A stretch of DNA of 20,070 nt from Desulfobulbus sp. GTDB lineage: Bacteria; Desulfobacterota; Desulfobulbia; Desulfobulbales; Desulfobulbaceae. The position numbers and the translations under genes are program-made. The notes beneath the pieces were generated by a model. It was not told where the DNA came from and did no database searches. It was given only the letters and a program-made list of their open reading frames with translations. This document shows, in pieces, positions 1-7,566 of this stretch. Position 1 is the stretch's first letter; each line of letters starts with the position of its first letter. Where the stretch lies: positions 1 through 20,070 of the forward strand of contig JAQUEZ010000100.1 in assembly GCA_028684915.1 (NCBI GenBank). The letters run 5' to 3'.

Positions 1-690
1 GACCTTGGCCTCGCTAATATAGATGTGGTCTTCGGCCTTGCACCCGGCCATAATCTCAATCACTTTTTTTCCGGTGAAAAGGGCCTGGAAGCCATCCTTA
101 CCGATGGTCCCCAAGGAATTAAAATTCTGCCCGCAGGTTCAGGCGTACAACGTTTTACCCGTTTGGATGCGCACCAAAAGATGCGCCTTTTGGAAGCACT
201 TGATGCGATGAACAACGACTTTGACTTCGTGCTCATCGATACAGAAGCCGGCATTTCGGAAAACGTCACCTATTTCAGCACCGCTGCCCAGGAAATCCTC
301 GTGGTGACCACCCCCGAACCAACGGCTATTACCGATGCCTACGCCCTGATGAAACTTCTTTCCAACCAGTACCATGAGAAGCACTTCAACCTGATCGTCA
401 ATTTCATCAAAAATGAGGATGAGGCCCTGGATGTCTACCGCAAGCTCACCATGGTGGCCAACCGCTATTTGGATATCTCCATTGATTATATTGGTTCCAT
501 CCCCCGCGATAAAATGATGGTGGATGCCATCCGCAAACAGCAGGTGCTGGTGCAGCTCTACCCCGAATCGAAAACAGCCAGCGCCTTCGAGTTACTGGCC
601 AGAACTATAATCCAAGAACCCCAAACCATTGAACCCAAGGGATCGATCCAGTTCTTCTGGAAACGTCTCCTGGAATTCGGCGGCCGATAA
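1..690 (+). CDS. flhG: FlhG/FleN-type MinD-family ATPase, 3' part (5' end outside window)
   Basis: The frame is open from base 1, so the true start and the N-terminal P-loop lie upstream of the window. The visible part opens with DLGLANID, the conserved segment after the Walker A lysine in MinD/FlhG proteins. It continues with FDFVLIDTEAGIS, the Walker B/switch II region, and VTTPEPTAITDAYALMK, a typical MinD-family stretch. FlhG proteins are cytoplasmic, membrane-associated ATPases that set flagellar number and work with the GTPase FlhF; that role is family knowledge. Position just before fliA is the usual place for flhG, and it separates this protein from a cell-division MinD. The residue after DT in switch II is Glu, where Gly, Ala or Pro is more common; this position is variable in the family. 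The stop codon falls 35 bases before fliA, so the two are probably co-transcribed. Confidence 0.88.
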   Translation, partial: DLGLANIDVVFGLAPGHNLNHFFSGEKGLEAILTDGPQGIKILPAGSGVQRFTRLDAHQKMRLLEALDAMNNDFDFVLIDTEAGISENVTYFSTAAQEILVVTTPEPTAITDAYALMKLLSNQYHEKHFNLIVNFIKNEDEALDVYRKLTMVANRYLDISIDYIGSIPRDKMMVDAIRKQQVLVQLYPESKTASAFELLARTIIQEPQTIEPKGSIQFFWKRLLEFGGR

Positions 691-725
691 TAGCCGCAGT
701 TCAGTCAACAGGGACGCTGACGCAC

Positions 726-1469
726 ATGATATCAATGATTCCACCGGTACCACCTCTTGATGATCGATCACAGTTGATTCGGGAGAACATGCCGCTGGTC
801 GAACTTGTAGTACAGCGCATGGTTCCCCAGGTTCCCAGCTTCATGACCAAAGAAGACATGACCAGTGCGGCCATGGTTGGTCTGATCGATGCGGCAAACA
901 AGTTTGATCCGACCAAAGGGGTCAAATTCAAGACCTTTGCCGAGTACAGGGTTCGGGGAGCCATTTTTGATGAAATGCGCAAACTGGATTGGTTTTCCCG
1001 CTCAATGCGCGACAAACAAAACCAACTCGCCCAGACCATGCTCCGCATGGAACGTCAACTGGGACGGTCTCCCGAAGAAGACGAGATGGCACAAGCCTTG
1101 TCCTTGTCGCTTGATGAGTATCACACCCTGCTCGCTGAGGTCAGTCATCTTGGCTGTGTCAGCCTCCATGAGACCCTGGATCACTCCGAAGAAGGTCGAA
1201 GTTTTCTTGACAACCTTGAGGATATTGGCGGTCCCATGCCCTCGGATATTCTCGAACAAGAAGAGATGACCCAGATTTTGGCCGGTATCCTCGAAGAACT
1301 TTCACAAAAAGAACGCCTGGTGATCGCGCTTTATTACTACGAAGAGCTCACCCAAAAAGAAATTGCCGAGGTGCTCAGCGTTTCCGAAGGCCGGGTTTCA
1401 CAGTTGCACAGCCAGGCCTTGCTGAAACTTCGAGTCAAGCTCGTCAACTCTGAGCTTTACGACTTTTGA
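726..1469 (+). CDS. fliA: Flagellar sigma factor FliA (sigma-28)
   Basis: A 247-residue protein with the length and domain order of FliA. Region 2 lies at about residues 10–85 (LIRENMPLVELVVQRMVP, DMTSAAMVGLIDAANKFDP, KFKTFAEYRVRGAIFDEMR, LDWFSRSMR). Region 3 lies at about 95–150. The region 4 helix-turn-helix is near the C-terminus (LSQKERLVIALYYYEELT, KEIAEVLSVSEGRVSQLHSQ). FliA directs RNA polymerase to late flagellar promoters; candidates matching TAAA-N16-CCGATA occur later in this window before the flgM, flgK and second flagellin units. Its inhibitor FlgM is also encoded here. A second in-frame ATG lies three codons downstream (735) and neither start has a strong Shine-Dalgarno, so the start is uncertain by three residues. 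The stop codon overlaps the first bases of a dispersed repeat fragment. Confidence 0.96.
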   Translation: MISMIPPVPPLDDRSQLIRENMPLVELVVQRMVPQVPSFMTKEDMTSAAMVGLIDAANKFDPTKGVKFKTFAEYRVRGAIFDEMRKLDWFSRSMRDKQNQLAQTMLRMERQLGRSPEEDEMAQALSLSLDEYHTLLAEVSHLGCVSLHETLDHSEEGRSFLDNLEDIGGPMPSDILEQEEMTQILAGILEELSQKERLVIALYYYEELTQKEIAEVLSVSEGRVSQLHSQALLKLRVKLVNSELYDF

Positions 1470-1520
1470 TGGACTCGTAAAAACTTTGATCGACTGCGGC
1501 GCAGCGTTTTTTTCGACGCG
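1468..1520 (-). repeat. Fragment of MITE-like dispersed repeat directly after fliA
   Basis: The segment begins GATGGACTCGTAAAAACTT and continues GATCGACTG.GGCGCAGCGT, ending near CGACGC. Its reverse complement closely matches the right end of the longer repeat at 8400–8562, which ends with a run through CGCTGCGACC, AGATCGAAG, TTTTTACAACG and CCATC. About 50 bases are alignable by eye with roughly ten differences. It is therefore one end of the same element, in the opposite orientation. It starts one base into the fliA stop codon, so a former insertion may have supplied or altered the gene's 3' edge. Only one terminus is visible, so this is a remnant. Confidence 0.6.
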
Positions 1521-1562
1521 TGGTACGAGAACAATAACCGTCAGTTCAACTTCAGGTGGCCT

Positions 1563-1982
1563 ATGTTGACCGACTCTCCCCTCCTTGCCAGTTTCGGAAT
1601 TTTTGCTGCCCTGCTCTGTCTGCTTGTCACCTTGCTTATCGTCTGGCGAAGGCGGGTGGAAAGCCGCCTCCTGATCAAACGGGTGACCACCCTTCGGCAA
1701 AAAATCGAAGAGGTACTCAAGGATGAAGGGTTTGATGCCCAACAATCCATTTTCGGCAAAGCCCTCCAATCAGCCAGTTTAACCACCGAACTACAACGTC
1801 CACGTCTGGACAACCTGGCTAAAATCGATAAGCAGGCCCCGGAGAAATACCGCATTTTGAACAAACTGGCTTCGCAAGGACTCAATGTGGAAGAAATTGC
1901 AGCAATACTTGGAGTATCCAGCATTGAAGCCAACCAACTGCTTAATTTGAGCAATGTGGCTCAGATGCGCCAGGGGTTGTAA
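1563..1982 (+). CDS. Small membrane-anchored protein, DUF2802-like, in flagellar locus
   Basis: A 139-residue protein with one N-terminal transmembrane helix (about residues 7–28, LLASFGIFAALLCLLVTLL), followed by an arginine cluster that places the rest in the cytoplasm. Residues ~38–95 are charged and probably helical or coiled coil. The C-terminal part (NKLASQGLNVEEIAAILGVS and following SIEANQLLNL) looks like a small helix-turn-helix. This architecture resembles DUF2802 proteins encoded near flhF/flhG/fliA and chemotaxis genes in gammaproteobacteria; the assignment is by recollection of pattern, not a search. The Shine-Dalgarno AGGTGG sits three bases before the ATG. It lies 93 bases after fliA and 107 before flgF. 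Function is unknown; the location suggests a role tied to flagellar assembly or placement. Confidence 0.75.
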   Translation: MLTDSPLLASFGIFAALLCLLVTLLIVWRRRVESRLLIKRVTTLRQKIEEVLKDEGFDAQQSIFGKALQSASLTTELQRPRLDNLAKIDKQAPEKYRILNKLASQGLNVEEIAAILGVSSIEANQLLNLSNVAQMRQGL

Positions 1983-2089
1983 GCAGCTCTTGCTCACAGG
2001 GAAATGGATTGAGCCAAATCCGCGGTTAAGATTAACCACTGCAATGCCGACAAGAAAGAAAACCAAGCAATAACAACAATAGAGGAACT

Positions 2090-2824
2090 ATGGGATCGGG
2101 TAAATACAGCGCGCTGAGCGGAGCGGTGGCCAGAGAACAGGCGATGAGCAATGTTGCCGCCAACCTGGCCAACACCAGCACCACCGGCTTTAAAAAGAAT
2201 CGGATCAGTTTCGCCGCTATCCTCCGTGGAGCCCAACAAACCGGCGATGCCCGCGGTATCAACTACGCCCGTATCCGCAAGATCAGCACTGATTTCTCCC
2301 AAGGCGGTATGCAAACAACCGGTAGACCGCTCGATGTGGCCATTGACGGCGAGGGATTTTTCAAGGTGCAAAAAGGGCAGGAAACCTACTACACCCGATC
2401 CGGTCGCTTCATGCTCGATGACAATGGTTTTCTCAAGACTGAAGACGGTGCCAATGTCCTGGGCACAGGCAATGATCCACTGCAGATCGATACCACTCAG
2501 GGAAAGGACATCTATATTGCCGAAAGCGGGGAAATCTCGGTCAACGGAGCGGTGGGTGGGGTACAGCTCGGTATTTTTACCGTCGATGACACCGAAAAAA
2601 TGACCAAGGTCGGCGACTCTCTTTTCCAGCTCAAGGAGGGAGGCGACCAACCCCTGGCCAACGCCCGGACTCTGCAAGGCAATCTAGAAACATCGAACAT
2701 CAACATGGTTGAAGAGACGACGGCCATGATCGCCACCCAGCGAGCATTTGAAGCCAATACCAAGGTTATAGAAAGTTACTCAAAGCTTGGTGAAAAACTC
2801 GATGAACTTGGCTCTGTCGGTTAA
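2090..2824 (+). CDS. flgF: Flagellar proximal rod protein FlgF
   Basis: A 244-residue rod/hook-family protein. The N-terminus carries the class signature (SNVAANLANTSTTGFKKNRI), the D1 region contains RPLDVAIDGEGFFKV and TYYTRSGRFMLDDNG, and the C-terminal heptad segment NINMVEETTAMIATQRAFEA precedes NTKVIESYSKLGEKLDELG. FlgF forms part of the proximal rod in the periplasm and is exported through the flagellar type III system, so it lacks a cleavable signal peptide. It is told from FlgG, its neighbour, by being shorter, by its divergent first helix and by its position before flgG. The Shine-Dalgarno GAGGAA lies close upstream of the ATG. It heads the flgFGAHIJ cluster; a 14-base inverted repeat at 2024–2037 lies in the leader, with no clear promoter. 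Confidence 0.93.
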   Translation: MGSGKYSALSGAVAREQAMSNVAANLANTSTTGFKKNRISFAAILRGAQQTGDARGINYARIRKISTDFSQGGMQTTGRPLDVAIDGEGFFKVQKGQETYYTRSGRFMLDDNGFLKTEDGANVLGTGNDPLQIDTTQGKDIYIAESGEISVNGAVGGVQLGIFTVDDTEKMTKVGDSLFQLKEGGDQPLANARTLQGNLETSNINMVEETTAMIATQRAFEANTKVIESYSKLGEKLDELGSVG

Positions 2825-2874
2825 CGACAGCGTCTTTTTACACTCCTTTACGCACTGACGACGAGGCACAGCCC

Positions 2875-3657
2875 ATGCGCTCACTCTGGACATCAACCAC
2901 CGGTATGTCGGCCCAAAACCTGAACATGGACGTTATTGCCAACAATTTGGCCAACGTGTCCACCACCGGATTCAAAAAGAGTCGGGCCGATTTCCAAGAC
3001 CTGCTCTATCAGATTATGAAGGTTCCAGGAAGCCCGACTTCAGCCGACACCAAATCGCCCACCGGCATTCAGGTAGGCTTGGGCGTGAAACCGGGAGCAA
3101 TCACCAAGGTGTTCACCGAGGGCGATATCGTCCAGACCCAGAACCCGCTTGATGTGGCCATTGAGGGACAGGGCTTTTTTCAAGTTTTGCTCCCCGATGG
3201 CAACACCGCCTACACCCGGGCCGGAAATCTGAAAATGGATGGTGAAGGTCGCCTCACCACCTCCGATGGCTACCCGATCCAACCGGAAATCACCATTCCT
3301 GAAGATGCCCGGGAAATCACCATCGGCGAGACCGGGGTGGTCAGCGCCATCCTCGGTTCGGATACCACCTCCACCGAACTGGGTAATATCGACCTGGTCG
3401 ATTTCATCAATGAGGCGGGGATGGTTTCCATTGGCCGCAATCTATTTCGCGAAACCGAAGCCTCTGGGACGGCCATTGTCGGCACCCCCGGTACCGACGG
3501 TATCGGTACCCTACTCCAGGGCTATGTGGAAAATTCCAATGTCAATCTGGTCGAAGAGATGACCCAGATGATCACGACCCAACGCGCCTATGAGATCAAT
3601 TCCAATGTGATCACCACCTCCGACGAAATGATGCAAACCGTGACCAACATGGTGTAA
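2875..3657 (+). CDS. flgG: Flagellar distal rod protein FlgG
   Basis: A 260-residue protein, the standard FlgG length. It starts MRSLWTSTTGMSAQNLNMDV and continues IANNLANVSTTGFKKSRADF, the typical FlgG N-terminus, followed by DLLYQIMKVPG, the FlgG-specific segment after the first helix. NPLDVAIEGQGFFQVLLPDG and TAYTRAGNLKMDGEGRL form the middle of the D1 domain. The C-terminus (GYVENSNVNLVEEMTQMITT, then QRAYEINSNVI) is the conserved rod/hook export and coiled-coil segment. FlgG builds the distal rod that crosses the P and L rings. A GAGG Shine-Dalgarno lies about ten bases upstream. The stop is four bases before the flgA start, indicating co-transcription and probable translational coupling. 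Confidence 0.97.
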   Translation: MRSLWTSTTGMSAQNLNMDVIANNLANVSTTGFKKSRADFQDLLYQIMKVPGSPTSADTKSPTGIQVGLGVKPGAITKVFTEGDIVQTQNPLDVAIEGQGFFQVLLPDGNTAYTRAGNLKMDGEGRLTTSDGYPIQPEITIPEDAREITIGETGVVSAILGSDTTSTELGNIDLVDFINEAGMVSIGRNLFRETEASGTAIVGTPGTDGIGTLLQGYVENSNVNLVEEMTQMITTQRAYEINSNVITTSDEMMQTVTNMV

Positions 3658-3661
3658 TGGA

Positions 3662-4609
3662 TTGATTTATAATTTTTTTATCGCCTGCATCCTTGTTCTT
3701 CTTCCTTGCGAAGCGCTGGCTCAGATTGCCGTGCAGTTTCAGCCCCGAGCAAATGTTAATGGTCCAAGGATTGTTCTTGGCGATATTGCCAAAATTCGTT
3801 CTGGCGGTGATCAAACCGAAATCATCGCCCAATTACCGATCGCCTCCTCCCCTGCCCCAGGTAAGTCAAAGGATTTGTATACCGTTTCAGTAATCAACGC
3901 CCTGCGTAACCGCAAAGAGGTGGCAGGCGTGGACTGGCAGGGCAGCCCGACCATCGTGGTTGAGCGCCGGGCAACCAAAATCCAGAAATCACAAATCGAG
4001 ACGATTTTAGCTCAATTTCTTAAGGAAAACGGCAGTAATCTGCCGCAGGCAGAGATCCGCCTCAGCATACTGCACGCCCCGGAGGAGCTTCTCTTTCCCG
4101 TGGGGACACTGGCATGGAAAGTAACCCCTTCCCGATTAGGCATTCTTGGCAGCACCAGTTTTTCCATCGCCTTCACCGTAAATGGCCACCCCGCAGGAAA
4201 CTGCGTTATCCGCGTTCGACTGGTCGCCTTAGGTGAAGTTGCCGTTGCAGCGACGCCCCTGCGCAAGGGGGAAATACTCTCTGCACGAAGCATTCGCCTG
4301 GAAAAACGCGATCTGAGCGGAGTGGATGATCCCTACACGAAAAAGGAGCAACTCATAGGTTTAGAGGCATCTCGAACGATCACTGCCGGAATTGTTTTCA
4401 ATCATGACAACATTTCCGCACCGGCAATTATCAAAAATGGTGAGATGGTGACCATAATTGCCCGCAAAGGTCTGATGGAGCTGACCACAAAAGGTCTGGC
4501 CAAAGAAAACGGACGGCAAGGTGAGACAATTCGGGTGAAAAATATCAGTTCCAACAAAATGATACACTGCCGGGTAGACCGTCCTGGTGTTGTCTCCGTG
4601 GAGTTTTGA
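3662..4609 (+). CDS. flgA: P-ring assembly chaperone FlgA
   Basis: A 315-residue periplasmic protein with a Sec signal peptide (residues 1–20, hydrophobic FFIACILVLLPC, likely cleavage after ALA). The C-terminal half has the SAF-type fold of FlgA: VAVAATPLRKGEILSARSIR, LIGLEASRTITAGIVFNHDN and GEMVTIIARKGLMELTTKGL, ending near the C-terminus with IHCRVDRPGVVSVEF. FlgA assists FlgI polymerisation into the P ring. The start used is TTG at 3662: the frame is closed by a stop at 3641, and no ATG or GTG lies between that stop and the signal peptide. The ATG at 3657 is out of frame and closes after two codons. flgG ends four bases upstream, and flgH begins one base after the stop. Confidence 0.88.
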   Translation: MIYNFFIACILVLLPCEALAQIAVQFQPRANVNGPRIVLGDIAKIRSGGDQTEIIAQLPIASSPAPGKSKDLYTVSVINALRNRKEVAGVDWQGSPTIVVERRATKIQKSQIETILAQFLKENGSNLPQAEIRLSILHAPEELLFPVGTLAWKVTPSRLGILGSTSFSIAFTVNGHPAGNCVIRVRLVALGEVAVAATPLRKGEILSARSIRLEKRDLSGVDDPYTKKEQLIGLEASRTITAGIVFNHDNISAPAIIKNGEMVTIIARKGLMELTTKGLAKENGRQGETIRVKNISSNKMIHCRVDRPGVVSVEF

Positions 4610-4610
4610 G

Positions 4611-5351
4611 ATGAAAAGTACAGGTACGAGGCGATTGACCGCATTCCTGAAAATTGTGGGTGCTGGACGTCATTGGGGTCTTTGCATTCTCTGCATTGTC
4701 CTCCTCGCGGGATGCACCTCAACCCGTAACATTGAGGTTGCGCCGGTGACCGAACCACTGGAGGAACCCGTCAGCGGTGATGCCAAACCGCAATCCCCGG
4801 GGACATTATGGAACGGCGATGAGGGCAATTGGCTGGCGGATATCAAGGCTCGCCGGGCAGGCGATATCGTTACGGTCATCATTGCCGAGCAAGCAACTGC
4901 TTCCAAGGAAGCCACCACGGATACGGATCGTTCTTCAAGTGTTTCCGCCGGAATATCCAGTCTTTTTGGGTTGGAAAAGTCTGTAGCCGATAGTAACGCC
5001 AATATCACCCCTTCCTCTTTAATCAGTGCCTCCTCTGCAAACAAATTTTCCGGCGGAGGAAAAACTACTCGGTCGGAAAATCTGGCCGCTACCCTGACAA
5101 CCCAGGTCATCAAAGTGTATCCCAACGGGAACCTCAAGATCCGGGGGGGAAAATCGGTCACAGTCAATAATGAAAACCAGATTATCTATCTCACGGGCAT
5201 TGTTCGGTCCTATGATGTAACTGCCGACAACACTGTGAACTCAGGCGATATTCTCAATGCCCAAATTACCTATACCGGCAAAGGCGCTCTTTCTGATAAG
5301 CAAAAACCTGGCTGGCTGATGCGTATTTTCGATAACACCTGGCCCTTTTAA
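4611..5351 (+). CDS. flgH: Flagellar L-ring lipoprotein FlgH
   Basis: A 246-residue lipoprotein. The N-terminus has a positively charged region, a hydrophobic stretch (GLCILCIVLLAG) and the lipobox LAGC, giving Cys35 as the lipidated residue. The body has the FlgH pattern: NWLADIKARRAGDIVTVIIA, EQATASKEATTDTDRSSSVS, then NPNG-type NLKIRGGKSVTVNNENQIIY and LTGIVRSYDVTADNTVNSGD, ending with a GKGAL and a C-terminal aromatic tail. FlgH forms the outer-membrane L ring, which shows the organism is Gram-negative. The ATG at 4611 is preferred over an upstream in-frame start at 4587, because the upstream one would overlap flgA and weaken the signal peptide; GGAG lies ahead of the chosen ATG. It is one base from the flgA stop. 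Confidence 0.95.
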   Translation: MKSTGTRRLTAFLKIVGAGRHWGLCILCIVLLAGCTSTRNIEVAPVTEPLEEPVSGDAKPQSPGTLWNGDEGNWLADIKARRAGDIVTVIIAEQATASKEATTDTDRSSSVSAGISSLFGLEKSVADSNANITPSSLISASSANKFSGGGKTTRSENLAATLTTQVIKVYPNGNLKIRGGKSVTVNNENQIIYLTGIVRSYDVTADNTVNSGDILNAQITYTGKGALSDKQKPGWLMRIFDNTWPF

Positions 5352-5375
5352 GATGCCTTCAAGGAGTCTTCTGCG

Positions 5376-6503
5376 ATGAACAAACCTTTTCAATACATCA
5401 CCTTGCCGCTTGTCGTGCTGCTGGCCAGCCAATTCTTTTTTTCCTCTGGCGCCTGGGCAACCAGAATCAAGGATATGGCAGATATCGAGGGCGTTCGCGA
5501 AAATCAACTCATGGGCTACGGTCTAGTGATCGGGCTTAATGGAACCGGCGACGACATCAAGAAATCAGTGTTTACCAAACAGGCCATGGTGAACATGATT
5601 AAGCGAATGGGTATGGCTTTAACCGATGATGTCTTCAAACAGATGAAGACTAAAAATGTGGCCGCGGTCATGGTCACATCGCAACTGCCGCCATTTGCCC
5701 GACCTGGATCGGCCATAGATGCACAAATTTCTTCGATCGGTGATTCCTCCAGTCTTTCCGGAGGGACCTTGCTCATGACCCCGCTCAAAGGACCGGACGG
5801 CAATACCTATGCCGTTGCCCAGGGACCATTGGCTGTAGGCGGCATTGCTTTTGGCGGGAAGTCAGCAAAGGTGCAGAAAAATTTTCCCACATCCGGCCGT
5901 ATAACCGGAGGGGCGCTGGTCGAACGAGCGGTAAATTTTGCCCTTCCCACCACAGGTGATATCCTTTACCAACTCAGGGAAACCGATTTCACCACTGCTT
6001 CAAGGATGGTTGAAGCAATTAACGCCCATTTCGGCAATGGAACAGCACGCCCCTTGGATTCCAGATCGATCAAGGTTAAACGCCCAGCTAGTTTTCAGGG
6101 AGACATGGTCAACTTTATAGCAGATCTGGAAGGTATCGAAGTTGAACAGGACCAACCGGCCAAAATCGTGGTCAATGAACGCACCGGAACCATTGTCATG
6201 GGTCAGGACGTCCGAATCTCCACGGTTGCGGTCTCACACGGCAACCTTAATCTGGTTGTCACCGATTCCACTCAGGTTTCCCAACCCAACCCACTCTCAG
6301 GTGGGACCACGGTTGCCGCACCGACAACAACAGCCAAGGCCATTGAAGACCCGGGCAACCTGGTGGTTATGCCCATGGGGGCCAATCTTGGAGACATAGC
6401 CCGTGCGCTCAACGCCATTGGGGCCACCCCCCGCGACCTGATTGCCATCTTTCAGGCGATTAAGGCGGCTGGTGCCCTCCACGGCGAGTTGGTCATTCTT
6501 TAA
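5376..6503 (+). CDS. flgI: Flagellar P-ring protein FlgI
   Basis: A 375-residue periplasmic protein with a Sec signal peptide (residues 1–28, ending SGAWA). The mature protein begins with the family hallmark TRIKDMADIEGVRENQLMGY followed by GLVIGLNGTGDD. Other conserved parts are AAVMVTSQLPPFARPGSAID, GTLLMTPLKGPDGNTYAVAQ, GPLAVGG, and RTGTIVMGQDVRISTVAVSH. The C-terminus (LNAIGATPRDLIAIFQAIKA, AGALHGELVIL) matches the family end. FlgI polymerises around the rod in the peptidoglycan layer to form the P ring and depends on FlgA, encoded two genes upstream. AAGGAG lies about nine bases before the ATG. Length and start agree with family expectations. Confidence 0.97.
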   Translation: MNKPFQYITLPLVVLLASQFFFSSGAWATRIKDMADIEGVRENQLMGYGLVIGLNGTGDDIKKSVFTKQAMVNMIKRMGMALTDDVFKQMKTKNVAAVMVTSQLPPFARPGSAIDAQISSIGDSSSLSGGTLLMTPLKGPDGNTYAVAQGPLAVGGIAFGGKSAKVQKNFPTSGRITGGALVERAVNFALPTTGDILYQLRETDFTTASRMVEAINAHFGNGTARPLDSRSIKVKRPASFQGDMVNFIADLEGIEVEQDQPAKIVVNERTGTIVMGQDVRISTVAVSHGNLNLVVTDSTQVSQPNPLSGGTTVAAPTTTAKAIEDPGNLVVMPMGANLGDIARALNAIGATPRDLIAIFQAIKAAGALHGELVIL

Positions 6504-6527
6504 TTCCTTTAACCACCGGCCGTGCCC

Positions 6528-6839
6528 ATGAAAACAAATTTGGACAATCCGCTGCTCACCGCTCCATCCCAGGCTGTAACCGACCAAAAGACCTTCAAAG
6601 ATCGTGCGGCTCTGAAAAAATCCTGCCAGGCATTTGAAGCCATTTTTATTCAGTCGATGTTTAAATCGATGCGTAAAACAGTGCCTGAGGGAGGACTTTT
6701 TGAAAAAGATCATGCCACCGAGATGTACCAGGATATGATCGACCAGGAACTCGCCACCCAAATCTCTCAGCGACAAAGCCTGGGGCTTGCCGACCAGATG
6801 TATCGGCAGATGGAAAAACTCATTGCGCCAAAAAAATGA
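6528..6839 (+). CDS. flgJ: Short FlgJ-like rod-binding protein (no muramidase domain)
   Basis: A 103-residue protein matching the N-terminal rod-binding domain of FlgJ: KKSCQAFEAIFIQSMFKSMR, KTVPEGGLFEKDHATEMYQD and MIDQELATQISQRQSLGLAD. The C-terminal glucosaminidase domain of enterobacterial FlgJ is absent; the gene ends after QMYRQMEKLIAPKK. Short single-domain FlgJ proteins are common outside the Beta- and Gammaproteobacteria, so this is not a truncation. Family role: scaffold or cap for rod assembly in the periplasm. A separate peptidoglycan hydrolase elsewhere would be needed for cell-wall penetration. A GTG two codons upstream (6522) is an alternative start; neither has a clear Shine-Dalgarno. 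It is the last gene of the flgF–flgJ cluster; the sigma-28 promoter of the next unit starts 31 bases downstream. Confidence 0.9.
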   Translation: MKTNLDNPLLTAPSQAVTDQKTFKDRAALKKSCQAFEAIFIQSMFKSMRKTVPEGGLFEKDHATEMYQDMIDQELATQISQRQSLGLADQMYRQMEKLIAPKK

Positions 6840-6869
6840 TCCGATACTAATTTTTTCTCATTTTTTTTG

Positions 6870-6897
6870 TAAAGTTTTTTCCAAAAGGATCCGATAT
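6870..6897 (+). promoter_or_regulatory. Sigma-28 (FliA) promoter of the unknown gene–flgM–flgN unit
   Basis: TAAAGTTT at 6870–6877 is a full match to the sigma-28 −35 element. TCCGATAT at 6890–6897 matches six of eight bases of the −10 element GCCGATAA. The gap between TAAA and the −10 is 16 bases, the same as in the flgK and second-flagellin candidates. A small inverted repeat (CGGGAA/TTCCCG, 6906–6924) would lie at the very 5' end of the transcript. Dependence of flgM on sigma-28 is well known in other bacteria and fits feedback control of FliA. Confidence 0.78.
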
Positions 6898-6970
6898 AAA
6901 GCTAACGGGAAATAAAAATTCCCGGCGCACGAGCCAGGATGGCCGAAAAATGCTGCAGGGAGGCGGGAAA

Positions 6971-7540
6971 ATGGTTAATGAAATCAGCTACAACAAGGCT
7001 AATAGCTCCTTATATGCCTACAAGAGCTTAAACGTAGATATCTCCAACAGCTCAACAGTTCTCAACCCGGATGGCAGCCAAACCGCCACTACGGAATCTG
7101 TGAGTTTGCGCAGTGAATCTACTTCCGCCCTGACCTATAACGGCTCCATGAAATTGCAGGACTTAGCCGACTCAGGGTATGATAAGCTGCGAGCCTGGGT
7201 AGCGAATCTGCTGCAAGAACAAGGCATTAACACTAAAATAGCCTCCAATGACAGCGAAGTTGACATTGCAACAATCGACCCTGGGCAGGCTCAGGATCTG
7301 ATTAGTGAAAACGGTTATTTTGGTGTAAAACAAACATCCGAGCGGATTTTTCAATTTGCCATAGGGGTCGCCGGTGGCGATACCTCCCGCATTACCGCAA
7401 TCAAAGAAGGAATTGATAAAGGGTTTGCCGAAGCCAAAAAAGCTTTTGGTGACTGGCTACCCGACATCTCCTACAATACGTACGATGCGGTAATGAAAAA
7501 ACTCGATGATTGGGTTGCTCAGTCCGAGACTGTAGCCTGA
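6971..7540 (+). CDS. Conserved-looking protein of unknown function heading the flgM operon
   Basis: A 189-residue soluble protein with no signal peptide or membrane segment. The N-terminal third is rich in Ser, Thr and Asn (residues ~1–60), as in secreted or surface flagellar-associated proteins. The C-terminal two thirds look ordered: LRAWVANLLQEQGINTKI, ENGYFGVKQTSERIFQFAIG, then DTSRITAIKEGIDKGFAEA, KKAFGDWLPDISYNTYDAVM and KKLDDWVAQ. The ending resembles a family I remember as DUF5610, but this is unverified. The ATG at 6971 is chosen because it follows AGGGAGGCGGG; an upstream in-frame ATG at 6950 would place that Shine-Dalgarno inside the gene. It is the first gene behind the sigma-28 promoter at 6870 and lies 26 bases before flgM, so it should be a late flagellar gene. 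Possible roles, such as a secreted accessory or FlgM/FlgN partner, are speculation. Confidence 0.8.
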   Translation: MVNEISYNKANSSLYAYKSLNVDISNSSTVLNPDGSQTATTESVSLRSESTSALTYNGSMKLQDLADSGYDKLRAWVANLLQEQGINTKIASNDSEVDIATIDPGQAQDLISENGYFGVKQTSERIFQFAIGVAGGDTSRITAIKEGIDKGFAEAKKAFGDWLPDISYNTYDAVMKKLDDWVAQSETVA

Positions 7541-7566
7541 TCCCCCATTTCTCAAAGGTGAACGTG

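Noticed and set aside
683..690. Perfect sigma-28 −10 sequence GCCGATAA at the end of flhG, before fliA
   Set aside because: No TAAA lies 15–17 bases upstream; the nearest AAA-containing triplet is at a wrong distance (19). Treated as chance, though fliA autoregulation from here cannot be excluded.
2024..2037. 14-base inverted repeat (GGTTAA, GA, TTAACC) before flgF
   Set aside because: It could be an operator, but it is short, AT-rich and unsupported by a promoter or a second copy.
4986..4993. GCCGATAG inside flgH
   Set aside because: It is within a coding region and has no −35 TAAA at the right spacing.
6528..6839. flgJ as a truncated gene
   Set aside because: Single-domain FlgJ of about 100 residues is normal in many non-gammaproteobacterial flagellar loci, and no remnant of a muramidase domain follows.
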